From NCBI GenBank assembly GCA_033812795.1, contig JAPXSY010000003.1:38562-102561 (forward strand): 64,000 nucleotides of DNA, read 5' to 3'. Below, one piece after another: positions 1-8,335 of this stretch (the first letter of the stretch is position 1; each line of letters opens with the position of its first letter). Made by a program: the position numbers and the translations under genes. The notes beneath the pieces were generated by a model that did not search any database, had not been told where the DNA came from, and saw nothing but the letters and a program-made list of their open reading frames with translations. This stretch comes from JAPXSY01 sp033812795. GTDB taxonomy: Bacteria; Verrucomicrobiota; Kiritimatiellia; RFP12; UBA1067.

Positions 1-1947
1 GCCACGCTGGAGTCAGATCTTCCCGGTCGTTCGCTGGGACAGCTATTCTCCGCGATGCTGCCGCTGGTTCCCCGATTGTTTGCCGAAGGCGGGACACTGC
101 GCGTCGAGACCGATCTCACAGCGGAGCAAGGTGGGAAATGGACGGGACAGACCGAGTTTCTGGCTACGGCAAAGCACTCGTCCGTCAGAGTGCCCGCCGG
201 TCGTGCGGGTGCCGAATCCGTTTCGGTTTCTGCTACCGTACCGATGGAAAAAGGAAAAGCCGGCGCATTGCAGGCGCGTGTGGCGGTGGAAGACGGGTTT
301 GTTTTCAAAAAAGGGTTCGTGTTGCGGGGCGGGGCAGAGATGCGGCTGACCGCTGCGCCACCGTATGATACAGCGAACGGCACCCTGACTGGACGCATTG
401 CCGAGATGCGGGCCCTGCGGAAACGCGGCGTCAGCATGTCGCAAGAAGGGGTCGGGTTCGAGAGTGCGGTTCAGGTGAGCGGGCTGGTAACGAATCCGGT
501 GTGGCATCTGGATTTACATATGCCGGAAACTGCGGTGGCTGTTACAAACCCTGTTTGCCACGCCTCTGCGATGATGGGCGCGCAAGCGCGCGTGCAGTAC
601 GGCGCACAAGTTCTCGCGGCGGAAGGCGGAGTGTGGGTACGGGACGGGGCAGCCAGGCTCACTGTCTCCGGTGGGGTTCAGAACGTGGTGGCCGGGCTCG
701 AACGGGCTGCGTTACGCTTTGATTTGCCAGCGTATGCGGTTTCCGCACCGGATCAGGCGGTCGCCGACGTGTCGGTCGAGGTCACGAACGGATGGCTCCG
801 CGCAGATGACCGGTTGGCGCTTGAAGGGCTTCAGATGTTCGTCCCGTTACGAGGGTCAGTACGGGACGGCATAACCTGTCTGGCGGGCCAGCGCTTCGGG
901 TGGGACCACTGGGAAGCCGAAGGGGTGCGGCTGGTGGCCGACGGGTTCGGTGTTGAAGCGGACACGGGGCAGATCGCTGGCAGGCTGGGTGTCCGCGCGG
1001 TCGATAGTGCGGCACGTGTCGACATCGGTGTGGTTGTGCCGATCGCCAGACCGGGACAGGCCAAGGCGACCGTTACGTTTCCGGAGGCTTCGCTTGAGCG
1101 TGACGATGCGCTGGCCGCCCGCCTGCGGAAAGCCGTACCCGATCTGGAGGCGAGTGCGCGTGTCGCGGCGGAGGCGGCCTTTCGTCTGGGCGGCGGCACA
1201 CCGCATGCCGTCGGGCGCGTGTGTGTCCGGGACGGCCAGTTTCGTAAAAAGGAAATGTCGGTGAGCGGACTGGCGTTGGACATGCCTTTTGAATTTTCCC
1301 CGACTTTCCGCACAATAGAACGGCCGTCCCTCACGTTTAAACAGATTCAGGCAGGAAATATCCGGCTCGATGCGGGGCGGATCGAATTTGATCTCACACC
1401 GCGTGAAGTGAGCGTGGGCAGCATGGAGGTGGGGTGGTGCAAAGGCTCCCTCCGTGCCTATTCGGTGCTTTTCGATTTGAAGGATCGGAAAGATGAGTTC
1501 ATCGTGTATGCGGACCGGATCGATTTGGGGGAAGCCCTGATGATGGTGATGCCGTTTCAAGGCGTGATGGAGGGGGTGCTGTACGGCCGGTTCCCCGTGG
1601 GGATTGACGGAAACCGGATTCGTCTTTCAACCGGGTATCTTTACTCCCTGCCGGGTCAGGGCGGACGGTTGAAACTGGATGATGCCGCTCCCATGGCGTC
1701 ACTGCTCGATCGCGCGGGCATCAAGGGCGATGTGCAGCGGCCGCTCTCCAAGGCGTTGAGCGATCTCCTGTTCCACGCCATCCGGTTGGAGTTGGAGCCT
1801 AAGCCGGAGGGCGACGCGGTGTTGCGGATTCTGTTGGAAGGCAAGTCGAATGACAAGGACTGGCCCGCGCCGGTTTCATTGAATCTCAACTTGCACGGGC
1901 CGATCGAGAAGTTGGTGAATGTGGGACTGGACTTGTCCCGGGAGTGA
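1..1947 (+). CDS. ydbH: YdbH-like (AsmA/TamB-type) intermembrane lipid transport protein, 5' end outside window
   Basis: The frame is open from base 1, so the N-terminus, presumably with a membrane anchor, lies upstream. The visible ~648 residues consist of amphipathic beta-rich sequence. The C-terminal ~200 residues (SFKQI-type strands, then LEPKPEGDAVLRILLEGKSN and NLNLHGPIEKLVNVGLDLS) resemble the YdbH 'dicarboxylate transport' domain. In E. coli YdbH is an AsmA-like protein that spans the periplasm and moves phospholipids to the outer membrane together with YnbE. The identification rests mainly on the two genes that follow, which match YnbE and YdbL in the same order as in E. coli. A different AsmA-family member is the alternative for this gene alone. 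Confidence 0.75.
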   Translation, partial: ATLESDLPGRSLGQLFSAMLPLVPRLFAEGGTLRVETDLTAEQGGKWTGQTEFLATAKHSSVRVPAGRAGAESVSVSATVPMEKGKAGALQARVAVEDGFVFKKGFVLRGGAEMRLTAAPPYDTANGTLTGRIAEMRALRKRGVSMSQEGVGFESAVQVSGLVTNPVWHLDLHMPETAVAVTNPVCHASAMMGAQARVQYGAQVLAAEGGVWVRDGAARLTVSGGVQNVVAGLERAALRFDLPAYAVSAPDQAVADVSVEVTNGWLRADDRLALEGLQMFVPLRGSVRDGITCLAGQRFGWDHWEAEGVRLVADGFGVEADTGQIAGRLGVRAVDSAARVDIGVVVPIARPGQAKATVTFPEASLERDDALAARLRKAVPDLEASARVAAEAAFRLGGGTPHAVGRVCVRDGQFRKKEMSVSGLALDMPFEFSPTFRTIERPSLTFKQIQAGNIRLDAGRIEFDLTPREVSVGSMEVGWCKGSLRAYSVLFDLKDRKDEFIVYADRIDLGEALMMVMPFQGVMEGVLYGRFPVGIDGNRIRLSTGYLYSLPGQGGRLKLDDAAPMASLLDRAGIKGDVQRPLSKALSDLLFHAIRLELEPKPEGDAVLRILLEGKSNDKDWPAPVSLNLNLHGPIEKLVNVGLDLSRE

Positions 1948-1962
1948 AAGAAGGAGGACAGA

Positions 1963-2136
1963 ATGAGACCCAAAGAACGGCGTTTTCTATCCGTGCTGCT
2001 GCTGGTCGTGACGACCGGCTGCATCACCGGATGCTTTTGGGTGAAAACCGAACATGAGGTCAAACCGATTCACATCACGATGGATGTGAATCTGAAGGTA
2101 CAGAAAGAGTTGGAAGATTTCCTCTGTCTGGACTGA
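1963..2136 (+). CDS. ynbE: YnbE-like small lipoprotein
   Basis: This is a 57-residue protein with an AAGGAGG ribosome binding site just before the ATG. It has a basic start, a hydrophobic stretch (LSVLLLVVTT) and two overlapping lipobox candidates (TTGC at 17-20, ITGC at 21-24). The mature part KPIHITMDVNLKVQKELEDF follows the pattern of E. coli YnbE (EPITINMNVKIEHEI). In E. coli YnbE is an outer-membrane lipoprotein that multimerises and docks the C-terminus of YdbH, completing the lipid bridge. It starts 15 bases after the ydbH stop and is followed 19 bases later by the ydbL-like gene, so the three form one transcription unit. Confidence 0.8.
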   Translation: MRPKERRFLSVLLLVVTTGCITGCFWVKTEHEVKPIHITMDVNLKVQKELEDFLCLD

Positions 2137-2155
2137 ACGAAAGAGGGAGGCGGAT

Positions 2156-2497
2156 ATGCGTAACAAATGGAGAGTGAGAGGATTGATGCTGGCCTGCGTA
2201 CTCGGTTGCGTCTGTGCGGCGCAGGCGGATACGATGCAGGAGATCAAAGCGCGGCGCAGAGCGCGTCGTGAGCAAATCCGGCAACTGGTTCAGACCGGTC
2301 ATGCCAAGGAGGGGGACGAAGGATATCTTATGGCTCAGAGAGCGCTGACAGCAGACCAGACGGCTTTGATGCAAGCTGAAAACGAGGATCGTAAAGCTGG
2401 CTATACCGCGATCGCCCAAGCGAACGGCAAGTCCGTCGCGGAAGTGGGGCGTCAGGCCGCGGTCATCCAAAAAAACCGGCGTGCCTCAAAACAATGA
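2156..2497 (+). CDS. ydbL: YdbL-like (DUF1318) periplasmic protein
   Basis: The product has 113 residues with a signal peptide (LMLACVLGCVCAAQA) and a mature region rich in charged helices. The segment MAQRALTADQTALMQAENEDRK followed by AIAQANGKSVAEVGRQAA matches the DUF1318 pattern, in which a helix is followed by 'LA..NG..VAEVG'. In E. coli YdbL is periplasmic and modulates YdbH-YnbE multimerisation. A GAGGGAGG-like ribosome binding site precedes the ATG. Third gene of the ydbH-ynbE-ydbL unit. Confidence 0.8.
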   Translation: MRNKWRVRGLMLACVLGCVCAAQADTMQEIKARRRARREQIRQLVQTGHAKEGDEGYLMAQRALTADQTALMQAENEDRKAGYTAIAQANGKSVAEVGRQAAVIQKNRRASKQ

Positions 2498-2547
2498 CGG
2501 GGATGAGGCAATAAGAAAAGGAAAACGAAAAAAAGGAAAGTCGGAAA

Positions 2548-3912
2548 ATGAGAACACGGTTTCGCTGGGTTTGGATGACGGTCGTGCTGTCAGCCGGGAT
2601 GGTTTTCGGCAGGATGTTCCGGGACGGGGAGGTCGTCTGTTTTTTAGGGGACAGTATCACGAACGGGGGGCGTTACCAGAACACCGTCTGGGACTATTAT
2701 CTGACGCGTTTTCCCGGTTGGACGATCCGGTTTGTGCACGCGGGGCGTTCGGGAGACTCTGCGGGCGGCTCGCTTGGACGGCTTCAGGAGGATGTGATGG
2801 ATTACAAACCGACCTCCGTGGCCATCATGATGGGCATGAACGATGTGGGCCGGGGGAATTATGTCGCGAATCCGGACGAAAAACGCAAGGCCGCGCAACA
2901 GCGCTCGCTGGACGGATACAAGGCCAACATGGAAAAGGTCACCGAGCGAATCCTCAACGAAGCGAACCGGCCCCATCTGTTTCTGATCACGCCCTCGCCT
3001 TTTGACCAGACGGTTGTGCTGGAGCGGGATAACAACCAACCGGGATGCAATGACGGATTGGGCCGTTGTGCGGCGATCGTTCGGGAACTGGCGTCCAAAG
3101 TGAATGCGACGGTGGTTGATTTTCACGGCCCGATGACGGCGTTCAATCTCGAACAACAGAAAAAAGATCCGAAATACACGATCGTGGGAGCGGATCGCGT
3201 GCATCCCGGTGCGCCGGGGCATCTGATGATGGCGTGGTTGTTTTTGAAGGCCCAGGGGGTGCCGTCGCTTGTTTCGCGAGTCGCGGTTGACGCATCGGCG
3301 GGACAGGTTACCGCAGGTGAGAACGCTACGGTGACAGCGGTCGCGAAGCGGGATGGCGGCGTGACGTTCACCGTGTTGGCCAAGGCCCTGCCGTTCCCGA
3401 CGGATCCTGCGGCATGCAAGGCGTTGGAAGGTCTGTTGCCGATCTTGGAAGAACTCAGCCAAGAGACGCTTCACGTGACCGGTCTGGCGGCGGGCGAGTA
3501 CGCGCTCGTGATCGACGGCAAGGAGGTCGGCCGGTATTCGGCGGCGGCGCTGGCGACCGGGATTTCGTTGGGGGCGAACACGATGACCCCGCAGTATCAG
3601 CAGGCGCTGAATGTGTCGCGCTTGAACGCGCGCCGCCGGGATGCCGAGTGTCAGGCGCGTAACTTGCTGAACACCCGGCGGTGGATGAAAAACCACCACA
3701 AGATCAATGTGGATGATCCGGCTGCTGTGCAGGCGCACTATGACGGGATGAAGGATAAACGCCAGTACAGCGCGGTCATGGCTCTCAACTACATCAAAAA
3801 ATGGCCGCAATACGAGGCCTACCGCAAAAATGCTGCGGAACTTGAAAAGGAGATGCTCGCCAGTCGGACTCCTGCGCCGCACGTCTATGAGGTGCGGCCA
3901 GTCGGCCGGTGA
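2548..3912 (+). CDS. Secreted SGNH/GDSL-family hydrolase
   Basis: This 454-residue protein has a short signal peptide (WMTVVLSAGMVFG) and the SGNH blocks in order: GDSITNG with the nucleophile Ser36, GMNDVG near residue 98 with the block III Asn, and DRVHPGAPGH near residue 218 with the catalytic Asp and His. Such enzymes deacetylate or hydrolyse esters on polysaccharides and other substrates; the substrate cannot be told from sequence. About 220 residues follow the catalytic domain, including a charged helical tail (KNHHKINVDDPAAVQAHYDG), as in SGNH proteins from polysaccharide-degrading PVC bacteria. It lies 50 bases after ydbL and could be co-transcribed; a long inverted repeat follows its stop codon. 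Confidence 0.85.
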   Translation: MRTRFRWVWMTVVLSAGMVFGRMFRDGEVVCFLGDSITNGGRYQNTVWDYYLTRFPGWTIRFVHAGRSGDSAGGSLGRLQEDVMDYKPTSVAIMMGMNDVGRGNYVANPDEKRKAAQQRSLDGYKANMEKVTERILNEANRPHLFLITPSPFDQTVVLERDNNQPGCNDGLGRCAAIVRELASKVNATVVDFHGPMTAFNLEQQKKDPKYTIVGADRVHPGAPGHLMMAWLFLKAQGVPSLVSRVAVDASAGQVTAGENATVTAVAKRDGGVTFTVLAKALPFPTDPAACKALEGLLPILEELSQETLHVTGLAAGEYALVIDGKEVGRYSAAALATGISLGANTMTPQYQQALNVSRLNARRRDAECQARNLLNTRRWMKNHHKINVDDPAAVQAHYDGMKDKRQYSAVMALNYIKKWPQYEAYRKNAAELEKEMLASRTPAPHVYEVRPVGR

Positions 3913-3924
3913 CACGTTGCCTTT

Positions 3925-3984
3925 TGAGGGGTTCGGGTTTGAGACCATCACGTCACTCCTGAAATCAGGAACCCGAAACCCTCA
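3925..3984. repeat. Long inverted repeat (possible terminator) after the SGNH gene
   Basis: TGAGGGGTTCGGGTT at 3925-3939 pairs with AACCCGAAACCCTCA at 3970-3984 with one mismatch across 15 bases, around a 30-base loop. There is no T run, so it is not a textbook intrinsic terminator. It may fold in RNA to end or stabilise the ydbH-SGNH transcript. Confidence 0.5.
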
Positions 3985-4045
3985 ATGGTCAGAGAATCAG
4001 GGTTGTGCTCGCGTTGCCGCGCCGCCGGGGAAACGGAATTCACGC

Positions 4046-4073
4046 TTGCCAGTGTACGAACCGATTTGATAAA
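4046..4073 (+). promoter_or_regulatory. Promoter of tRNA-Glu
   Basis: TTGCCA, 16 bases, then GATAAA (TAAAGT with 18 bases is an alternative). The -10 box lies 18 bases before the tRNA, which fits a short 5' leader. Confidence 0.45.
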
Positions 4074-4091
4074 GTTTAGCCACTTTTTTGT

Positions 4092-4166
4092 GCGCCCATC
4101 GTCTATCGGTTAGGACACAAGGTTTTCATCCTTGGAAGCGGAGTTCGACTCTCCGTGGGCGCGCCA
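4092..4166 (+). tRNA. tRNA-Glu (anticodon TTC)
   Basis: The acceptor arms GCGCCCA (4092-4098) and TGGGCGC (4156-4162) pair completely, followed by discriminator G and an encoded CCA (4164-4166). The anticodon stem CAAGG/CCTTG encloses TTTTCAT with anticodon TTC at 4125-4127. The D-arm GTCT...GGAC carries GGTTA, and the T-arm reads GGAGTTCGACTCTCC. It reads GAA and GAG codons. Confidence 0.97.
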
Positions 4167-4290
4167 TCATTACTATATCTCGAACCCTGTGCGCCGGATT
4201 GAGAACGCTTGAGTCGGGGGGCGGTTGGCCTTCTACAATTTCATGTTGGGGCCCGGCTTGGTCCGGAATGTGCATAACGGGTTCAAATGA

Positions 4291-4319
4291 TTGTCATATG
4301 CGCGTGGATATCTTATTCT
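4291..4319 (+). promoter_or_regulatory. Promoter of lpxK-murJ-murG
   Basis: TTGTCA, 17 bases, TATTCT; the -10 box ends 28 bases before the lpxK ATG. No gene lies between tRNA-Glu and lpxK. Confidence 0.5.
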
Positions 4320-4347
4320 TTTTCCCATTCCCATGTTGGGGTGACCC

Positions 4348-5571
4348 ATGCGTAAAGTGAAAATCAGACGAATCGAACGGATCGAGCATTATCTGGTCCG
4401 TCTGATTCAACAACCCGGTGACGACCAAGGCCACCCGTGGCCGATCCGCACCTTGCTGGCATTCCTGAAGGGCCTGTCTGAGGTGTTCAAAATCATCGTC
4501 TCGTTGCGCCTCTTTCTGTACGAGGTGGGAATCTGCCGCCGTTATCCCTTGGGATGCCAAGTCATCAGCGTCGGGAATATCACGGCGGGGGGGACCGGCA
4601 AGACGCCGGTGGTGGAAATTTTCGCGCGCGAGTTGCAGCGCTCGGGACGGAAGGTGGCGGTACTCAGCCGCGGGTACCGTAAGAAAGAGTTGCCGTGGTA
4701 TCAGCGTCTGTTCAGGGAACAGATCGAACCGCCCCGTGTGGTCAGCGACGGCAAGCGGATCTTGCTCGACAGCGAGATGGGCGGGGATGAGCCGTACATG
4801 TTGGCGAGTAACCTGCCCGGTGTGGTGGTGCTTGTGGACCGGAATCGCGTCAAAAGCGGACGGTATGCCGTCAAACGATTTGGGTGTGACACGCTGATTC
4901 TGGATGACGGCTTCCAATATCAGAAACTCAAACACCGTCTGGAGGTGGTGTTGGTGGACAAGACCAACCCGTTCGGTAACAGCCAGCTCTTGCCCCGCGG
5001 TGTGTTACGTGAGCCGGTCCGGAACCTCCAGCGCGCGGATTTCATCTTCATCACCAAGTCGGACGGGGATTCCGATGCGTTGCGTGCGCGTCTCCACGAA
5101 TTGAATCCTACAGCGGAAATCATTGAGTGCCGTCATCGGGCGCGGTATCTGCAGCATGTCTTCACTGCGGAGCGTCTGGATCTCGCATGGCTGAAGGGCC
5201 GTACGGTGACCTCGCTGTCCGGTATCGCGGTGCCGCAAAGTTTCGAAAATTCGCTACGGACCATGGGCGCGCGCGTGATCCACTGCGAACGGTATGCGGA
5301 TCACCACCGGTATCACGCTCAGGAGATCATTAATGCGGTCAACCGGGCTGCGGATCTCAAGGCCGACGCCTTGCTGACCACAGAGAAGGATGCGGTCCGC
5401 TTCCCCCGTCTGGAGGTCACGCCGGTTCCGGTCTACTACCTGCGTGTGGACATCGAACTGATGCGTGGTGCCGAAAACTTTCACGAGGCGGTGGAGCGTA
5501 TCTGTTTTCGGCCTCCCCCCCGCGCATCTGCCGCGCGCGCGCAGTCCGTGCCGGTCGCGGAAAAGACATGA
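4348..5571 (+). CDS. lpxK: Tetraacyldisaccharide 4'-kinase
   Basis: LpxK phosphorylates the 4' position of the lipid A disaccharide precursor at the inner membrane, so the cell makes lipopolysaccharide or lipooligosaccharide. The 407-residue protein has the LpxK P-loop region VGNITAGGTGKTPVVE (near residues 73-88), followed by VAVLSRGYRKK, the GDEPYMLA segment, and LILDDGFQYQKLKH, all diagnostic for the family. The N-terminal helix that anchors LpxK to the membrane is present (LLAFLKGLSEVFKIIVSLRLFLYEVG). GGGGTG precedes the ATG by a few bases. The murJ gene follows after 10 bases. Confidence 0.95.
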   Translation: MRKVKIRRIERIEHYLVRLIQQPGDDQGHPWPIRTLLAFLKGLSEVFKIIVSLRLFLYEVGICRRYPLGCQVISVGNITAGGTGKTPVVEIFARELQRSGRKVAVLSRGYRKKELPWYQRLFREQIEPPRVVSDGKRILLDSEMGGDEPYMLASNLPGVVVLVDRNRVKSGRYAVKRFGCDTLILDDGFQYQKLKHRLEVVLVDKTNPFGNSQLLPRGVLREPVRNLQRADFIFITKSDGDSDALRARLHELNPTAEIIECRHRARYLQHVFTAERLDLAWLKGRTVTSLSGIAVPQSFENSLRTMGARVIHCERYADHHRYHAQEIINAVNRAADLKADALLTTEKDAVRFPRLEVTPVPVYYLRVDIELMRGAENFHEAVERICFRPPPRASAARAQSVPVAEKT

Positions 5572-5581
5572 GGAGCCGGTG

Positions 5582-7216
5582 TTGAGTGTATCGCAGACAG
5601 AGCAGAAAGGCCCGCATCCGCGCGTATTGCGTTCGGTTTCCGTGGTCAGTCTGATGACAGCTGTCAGCCGGGTGCTTGGGTTGGTGCGCGAGGTGACGAT
5701 GGCCTATTTTTTCGGCACCTCCGCGTTGAAATCCGCGTTTGACATCGCGTTCATCGTGCCGAATCTGTTTCGGCGACTGTTCGGGGAGGGAGCGCTTTCG
5801 AGTGCCTTTGTGCCGGTGTTTGGCGAGACCCTGGTCCGGGAAGGGCACGCCTCCGCTTTCCGGTTCGGGATGCGGGTGATCAGTATGCTGACCGTCGTGC
5901 TGGGATTCATCACGACCGCAGGGATCCTGCTCTCCTTCCCGCTCGCGCGGATGCTTCCGCCGGAAAGCCGTTGGCTGATTCCGTTGCCGATGCTGCGCGT
6001 CATGTTGCCGTATGCGTTGCTGATCTGCATTGCGGCCTTACTTTCCGGCATGCTCAACACATTGGGGAAGTTTGCGATCGCGTCGTTGACCCCCTTTTTG
6101 CTGAACCTGATCTGGATCGTGACGTTGCTGGTGGTTTGCCCTTTTGTTTTCCGTGCTCCGGAACAGCAGATCCAAACGCTCAGTTGGGCGATTCTGTTGG
6201 CGGGACTGGCCCAGATCCTTTTCCAGTTGCCGGCGTTGGGCCGGCACGGATTCCGTTTTCGTCTGCGGTTCCGCGGGATGTTCCACGATCCAGGAGTGAA
6301 ACGCGTGCTGTATCTGATGGGGCCGGCCTCGCTCGGGATCGGGTTGATCCAGATCAACGTGTGTATCGATAAGGTTCTCGCGTTCTGGGCGGACCCGGCC
6401 GCGCCAGCGGCGCTCGAATATGCCGAGCGCCTCATTTATCTGCCGTTGGGGGTGTTCGGGACCGCTTTCATGACCGTACTGCTGCCGACTTTTTCACGTC
6501 AGGCCTCTGCGGGCGAGTTGCCAGCGATGCAGGCGACGCTGGAGCGTTCGCTACGGAATTTGTCGGTGATCATGGCCCCCTGTTCGGCGGCGTTGTTCGT
6601 TCTGGCGCTGCCGGTGATCCTTTTGGTTTATTCGTTCCGGGGCGGACGTTTTGATGAGACTTCCGCGTTGTTGAGTGCGCGCGCGTTGGCAGCGTATGCG
6701 CCGGGGCTGCTGGTGTTCAGTTTTCAAAAAGCGATCACGCCCGCTTTTTACGGGTTACAGGACTTGCGCACGCCGGTGCGTGTGAGTCTGTGCGCGCTGG
6801 TGCTGAATATCACGCTCAATGTGTTCAGCGTGCTGTGGTTGCCGCACGGCTGGAAACATGTCGGAATCGCGGGCTCGACGGTGCTCACGAGCTTGGTGAA
6901 TGCGGTTGCGCTGGTGATTCTGCTTCGGCGCCGCACGGTGGCCCCGCGCAGGGAGGCCGTGATACCCACACTGCTGAAGGCGGTCGGTTGCTCACTGGTG
7001 ATGGCTGTGGGGGTATGGCGGGTTTGCACGGTAGGCATGCGTTGGGCCGACGGGTTGGGGGAGTATGTGAAAGGAGCGCAGATCGGTGTGATGGCTCTGA
7101 CGGTCCTCTGTGGTGTGATCCTCTATGGGGGGCTGATGGTGTGGGTGGGGAGAGGGGCGGTCTGGGAAATGGTGGGCGAGTTCCGGCGACGGCCGGTGAA
7201 GGGGGTACGTCAATGA
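5582..7216 (+). CDS. murJ: Lipid II flippase MurJ (MviN)
   Basis: MurJ flips lipid II across the inner membrane during peptidoglycan synthesis. The product is a 544-residue polytopic membrane protein. It begins with the MurJ hallmark VVSLMTAVSRVLGLVREVTMAYFFG, followed by SAFDIAFIVPNLFRRLFGEGALSSAFVPVF with its conserved arginines, and about 14 hydrophobic segments. I chose a TTG start because AGGAG lies six bases upstream of it and any earlier start would run into lpxK. The stop overlaps the murG start (ATGA), so the two are translationally coupled and supply consecutive lipid II steps. Confidence 0.93.
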   Translation: MSVSQTEQKGPHPRVLRSVSVVSLMTAVSRVLGLVREVTMAYFFGTSALKSAFDIAFIVPNLFRRLFGEGALSSAFVPVFGETLVREGHASAFRFGMRVISMLTVVLGFITTAGILLSFPLARMLPPESRWLIPLPMLRVMLPYALLICIAALLSGMLNTLGKFAIASLTPFLLNLIWIVTLLVVCPFVFRAPEQQIQTLSWAILLAGLAQILFQLPALGRHGFRFRLRFRGMFHDPGVKRVLYLMGPASLGIGLIQINVCIDKVLAFWADPAAPAALEYAERLIYLPLGVFGTAFMTVLLPTFSRQASAGELPAMQATLERSLRNLSVIMAPCSAALFVLALPVILLVYSFRGGRFDETSALLSARALAAYAPGLLVFSFQKAITPAFYGLQDLRTPVRVSLCALVLNITLNVFSVLWLPHGWKHVGIAGSTVLTSLVNAVALVILLRRRTVAPRREAVIPTLLKAVGCSLVMAVGVWRVCTVGMRWADGLGEYVKGAQIGVMALTVLCGVILYGGLMVWVGRGAVWEMVGEFRRRPVKGVRQ

Positions 7217-8277
7217 AGCCGAAAACCTTTGTGGTGGCGTGCGGCGGAACCGGGGGACATGTGTTTCCGGGTTTGGCCGTGGCTCAGGAGTTGCGGTTGC
7301 GCGGTCATGCGGTGGACGTCTGGTTCTCGGGACGGGCAGTCGAACGTTCCACGCTGTGCGATTGGGACGGCCCTGTTTTTCTGACCGGTGCGCGCCAACT
7401 TTCCGTCCGGACGCTGCCGCAGACACTGAACGCCTTCTTTCGGTGTGCGCGTGAACTGAAACGGCGTCGGCCGGATGCCTTGCTCGCCATGGGCAGTTAT
7501 ACCAGCCTGCCGCCGGTGGTGGCGGCGCGTCTCGCCAATGTGCCGATCCTGTTGCATGAAGCCAACGCGGTGCCGGGCAAGGCGGTTGAGGTCCTGTCAG
7601 GCATGGCGGAACTCACGGCGATCAGTTTTGAAGAGACCGCCGCCTGGATGCCTCGCCGCAAGACGGTGTTCACCGGGTTGCCGGTTCGGCAGGAATTGAT
7701 CGGCAAGCCGCGTTTTGACGAGATCCCGGAAGGAATGTTCACCGTGTTGGTCACAGGCGGCAGTCAGGGCGCGCGGCGCGTAAACCGTCTGGTCACACAG
7801 GCGTTCTGCCTACTCCAGCAGTCCGGGTCCGGAGAGTTTGCCGTCTTGCACCAGAGCGGGGCGGCCGATGAGGCTCGGGTGCGCCAGACATATGAGGAAG
7901 CGGGGGTCTGGGCCAGAGTACGGGCGTTCGAGCCGGAAATGGGGCGGGCTTACGCTTCTGCTGATTTGGTTGTCTGCCGGGCCGGAGCCTCCACCTGTTT
8001 CGAGTTATGTCTGCTCGGCAAGCCCGCGCTGATGATTCCTCTGCCGTCCGCAATCCGGAACCACCAGTTTTTGAATGCCTCTGCGCTCGCCCGTAGCGGC
8101 GGGGTGGATGTGGGGATCGAGAAGGAACTTTCCGCAAGGTCGATTATGCGCTATGTGCAGAATAAAATGCGGACGCCCGCATGCCTCATGCACATGGGGG
8201 AAGCCTTGAAGGCCTTGGCCCATCCCGCTGCGGCGCAACGGGTGGCGGATGCGCTGGAAAGCCTCTCGGAGGCGTGA
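7213..8277 (+). CDS. murG: UDP-GlcNAc:undecaprenyl-pyrophosphoryl-MurNAc-pentapeptide GlcNAc transferase
   Basis: MurG adds GlcNAc to lipid I to form lipid II on the cytoplasmic face of the membrane. The 354-residue GT28 enzyme has the N-terminal glycine loop ACGGTGGHVFPGLAVA, the second loop VTGGSQGARRVN, and the nucleotide-sugar segment VVCRAGASTCFELCLLGKPALMIPLPSA with the final NHQ and LN residues. The start is the ATG that overlaps the murJ stop. A longer in-frame extension runs back into murJ and is rejected because it lies before the conserved glycine loop and inside another gene. Confidence 0.95.
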   Translation: MKPKTFVVACGGTGGHVFPGLAVAQELRLRGHAVDVWFSGRAVERSTLCDWDGPVFLTGARQLSVRTLPQTLNAFFRCARELKRRRPDALLAMGSYTSLPPVVAARLANVPILLHEANAVPGKAVEVLSGMAELTAISFEETAAWMPRRKTVFTGLPVRQELIGKPRFDEIPEGMFTVLVTGGSQGARRVNRLVTQAFCLLQQSGSGEFAVLHQSGAADEARVRQTYEEAGVWARVRAFEPEMGRAYASADLVVCRAGASTCFELCLLGKPALMIPLPSAIRNHQFLNASALARSGGVDVGIEKELSARSIMRYVQNKMRTPACLMHMGEALKALAHPAAAQRVADALESLSEA

Positions 8278-8335
8278 GCGGCAGTGTTCATCAGGGCTCA
8301 GGATTCGACGTGCGCGAAGCGGGATCAGCCGACGT

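Noticed and set aside
2644..3951. A 435-codon open frame antisense to the SGNH gene
   Set aside because: The plus-strand frame has the SGNH motifs and a signal peptide; the antisense frame has neither.
6790..7212. N-terminal extension of murG inside murJ
   Set aside because: The extension lies in another gene, and the conserved glycine-loop start follows directly after the ATG at 7213.
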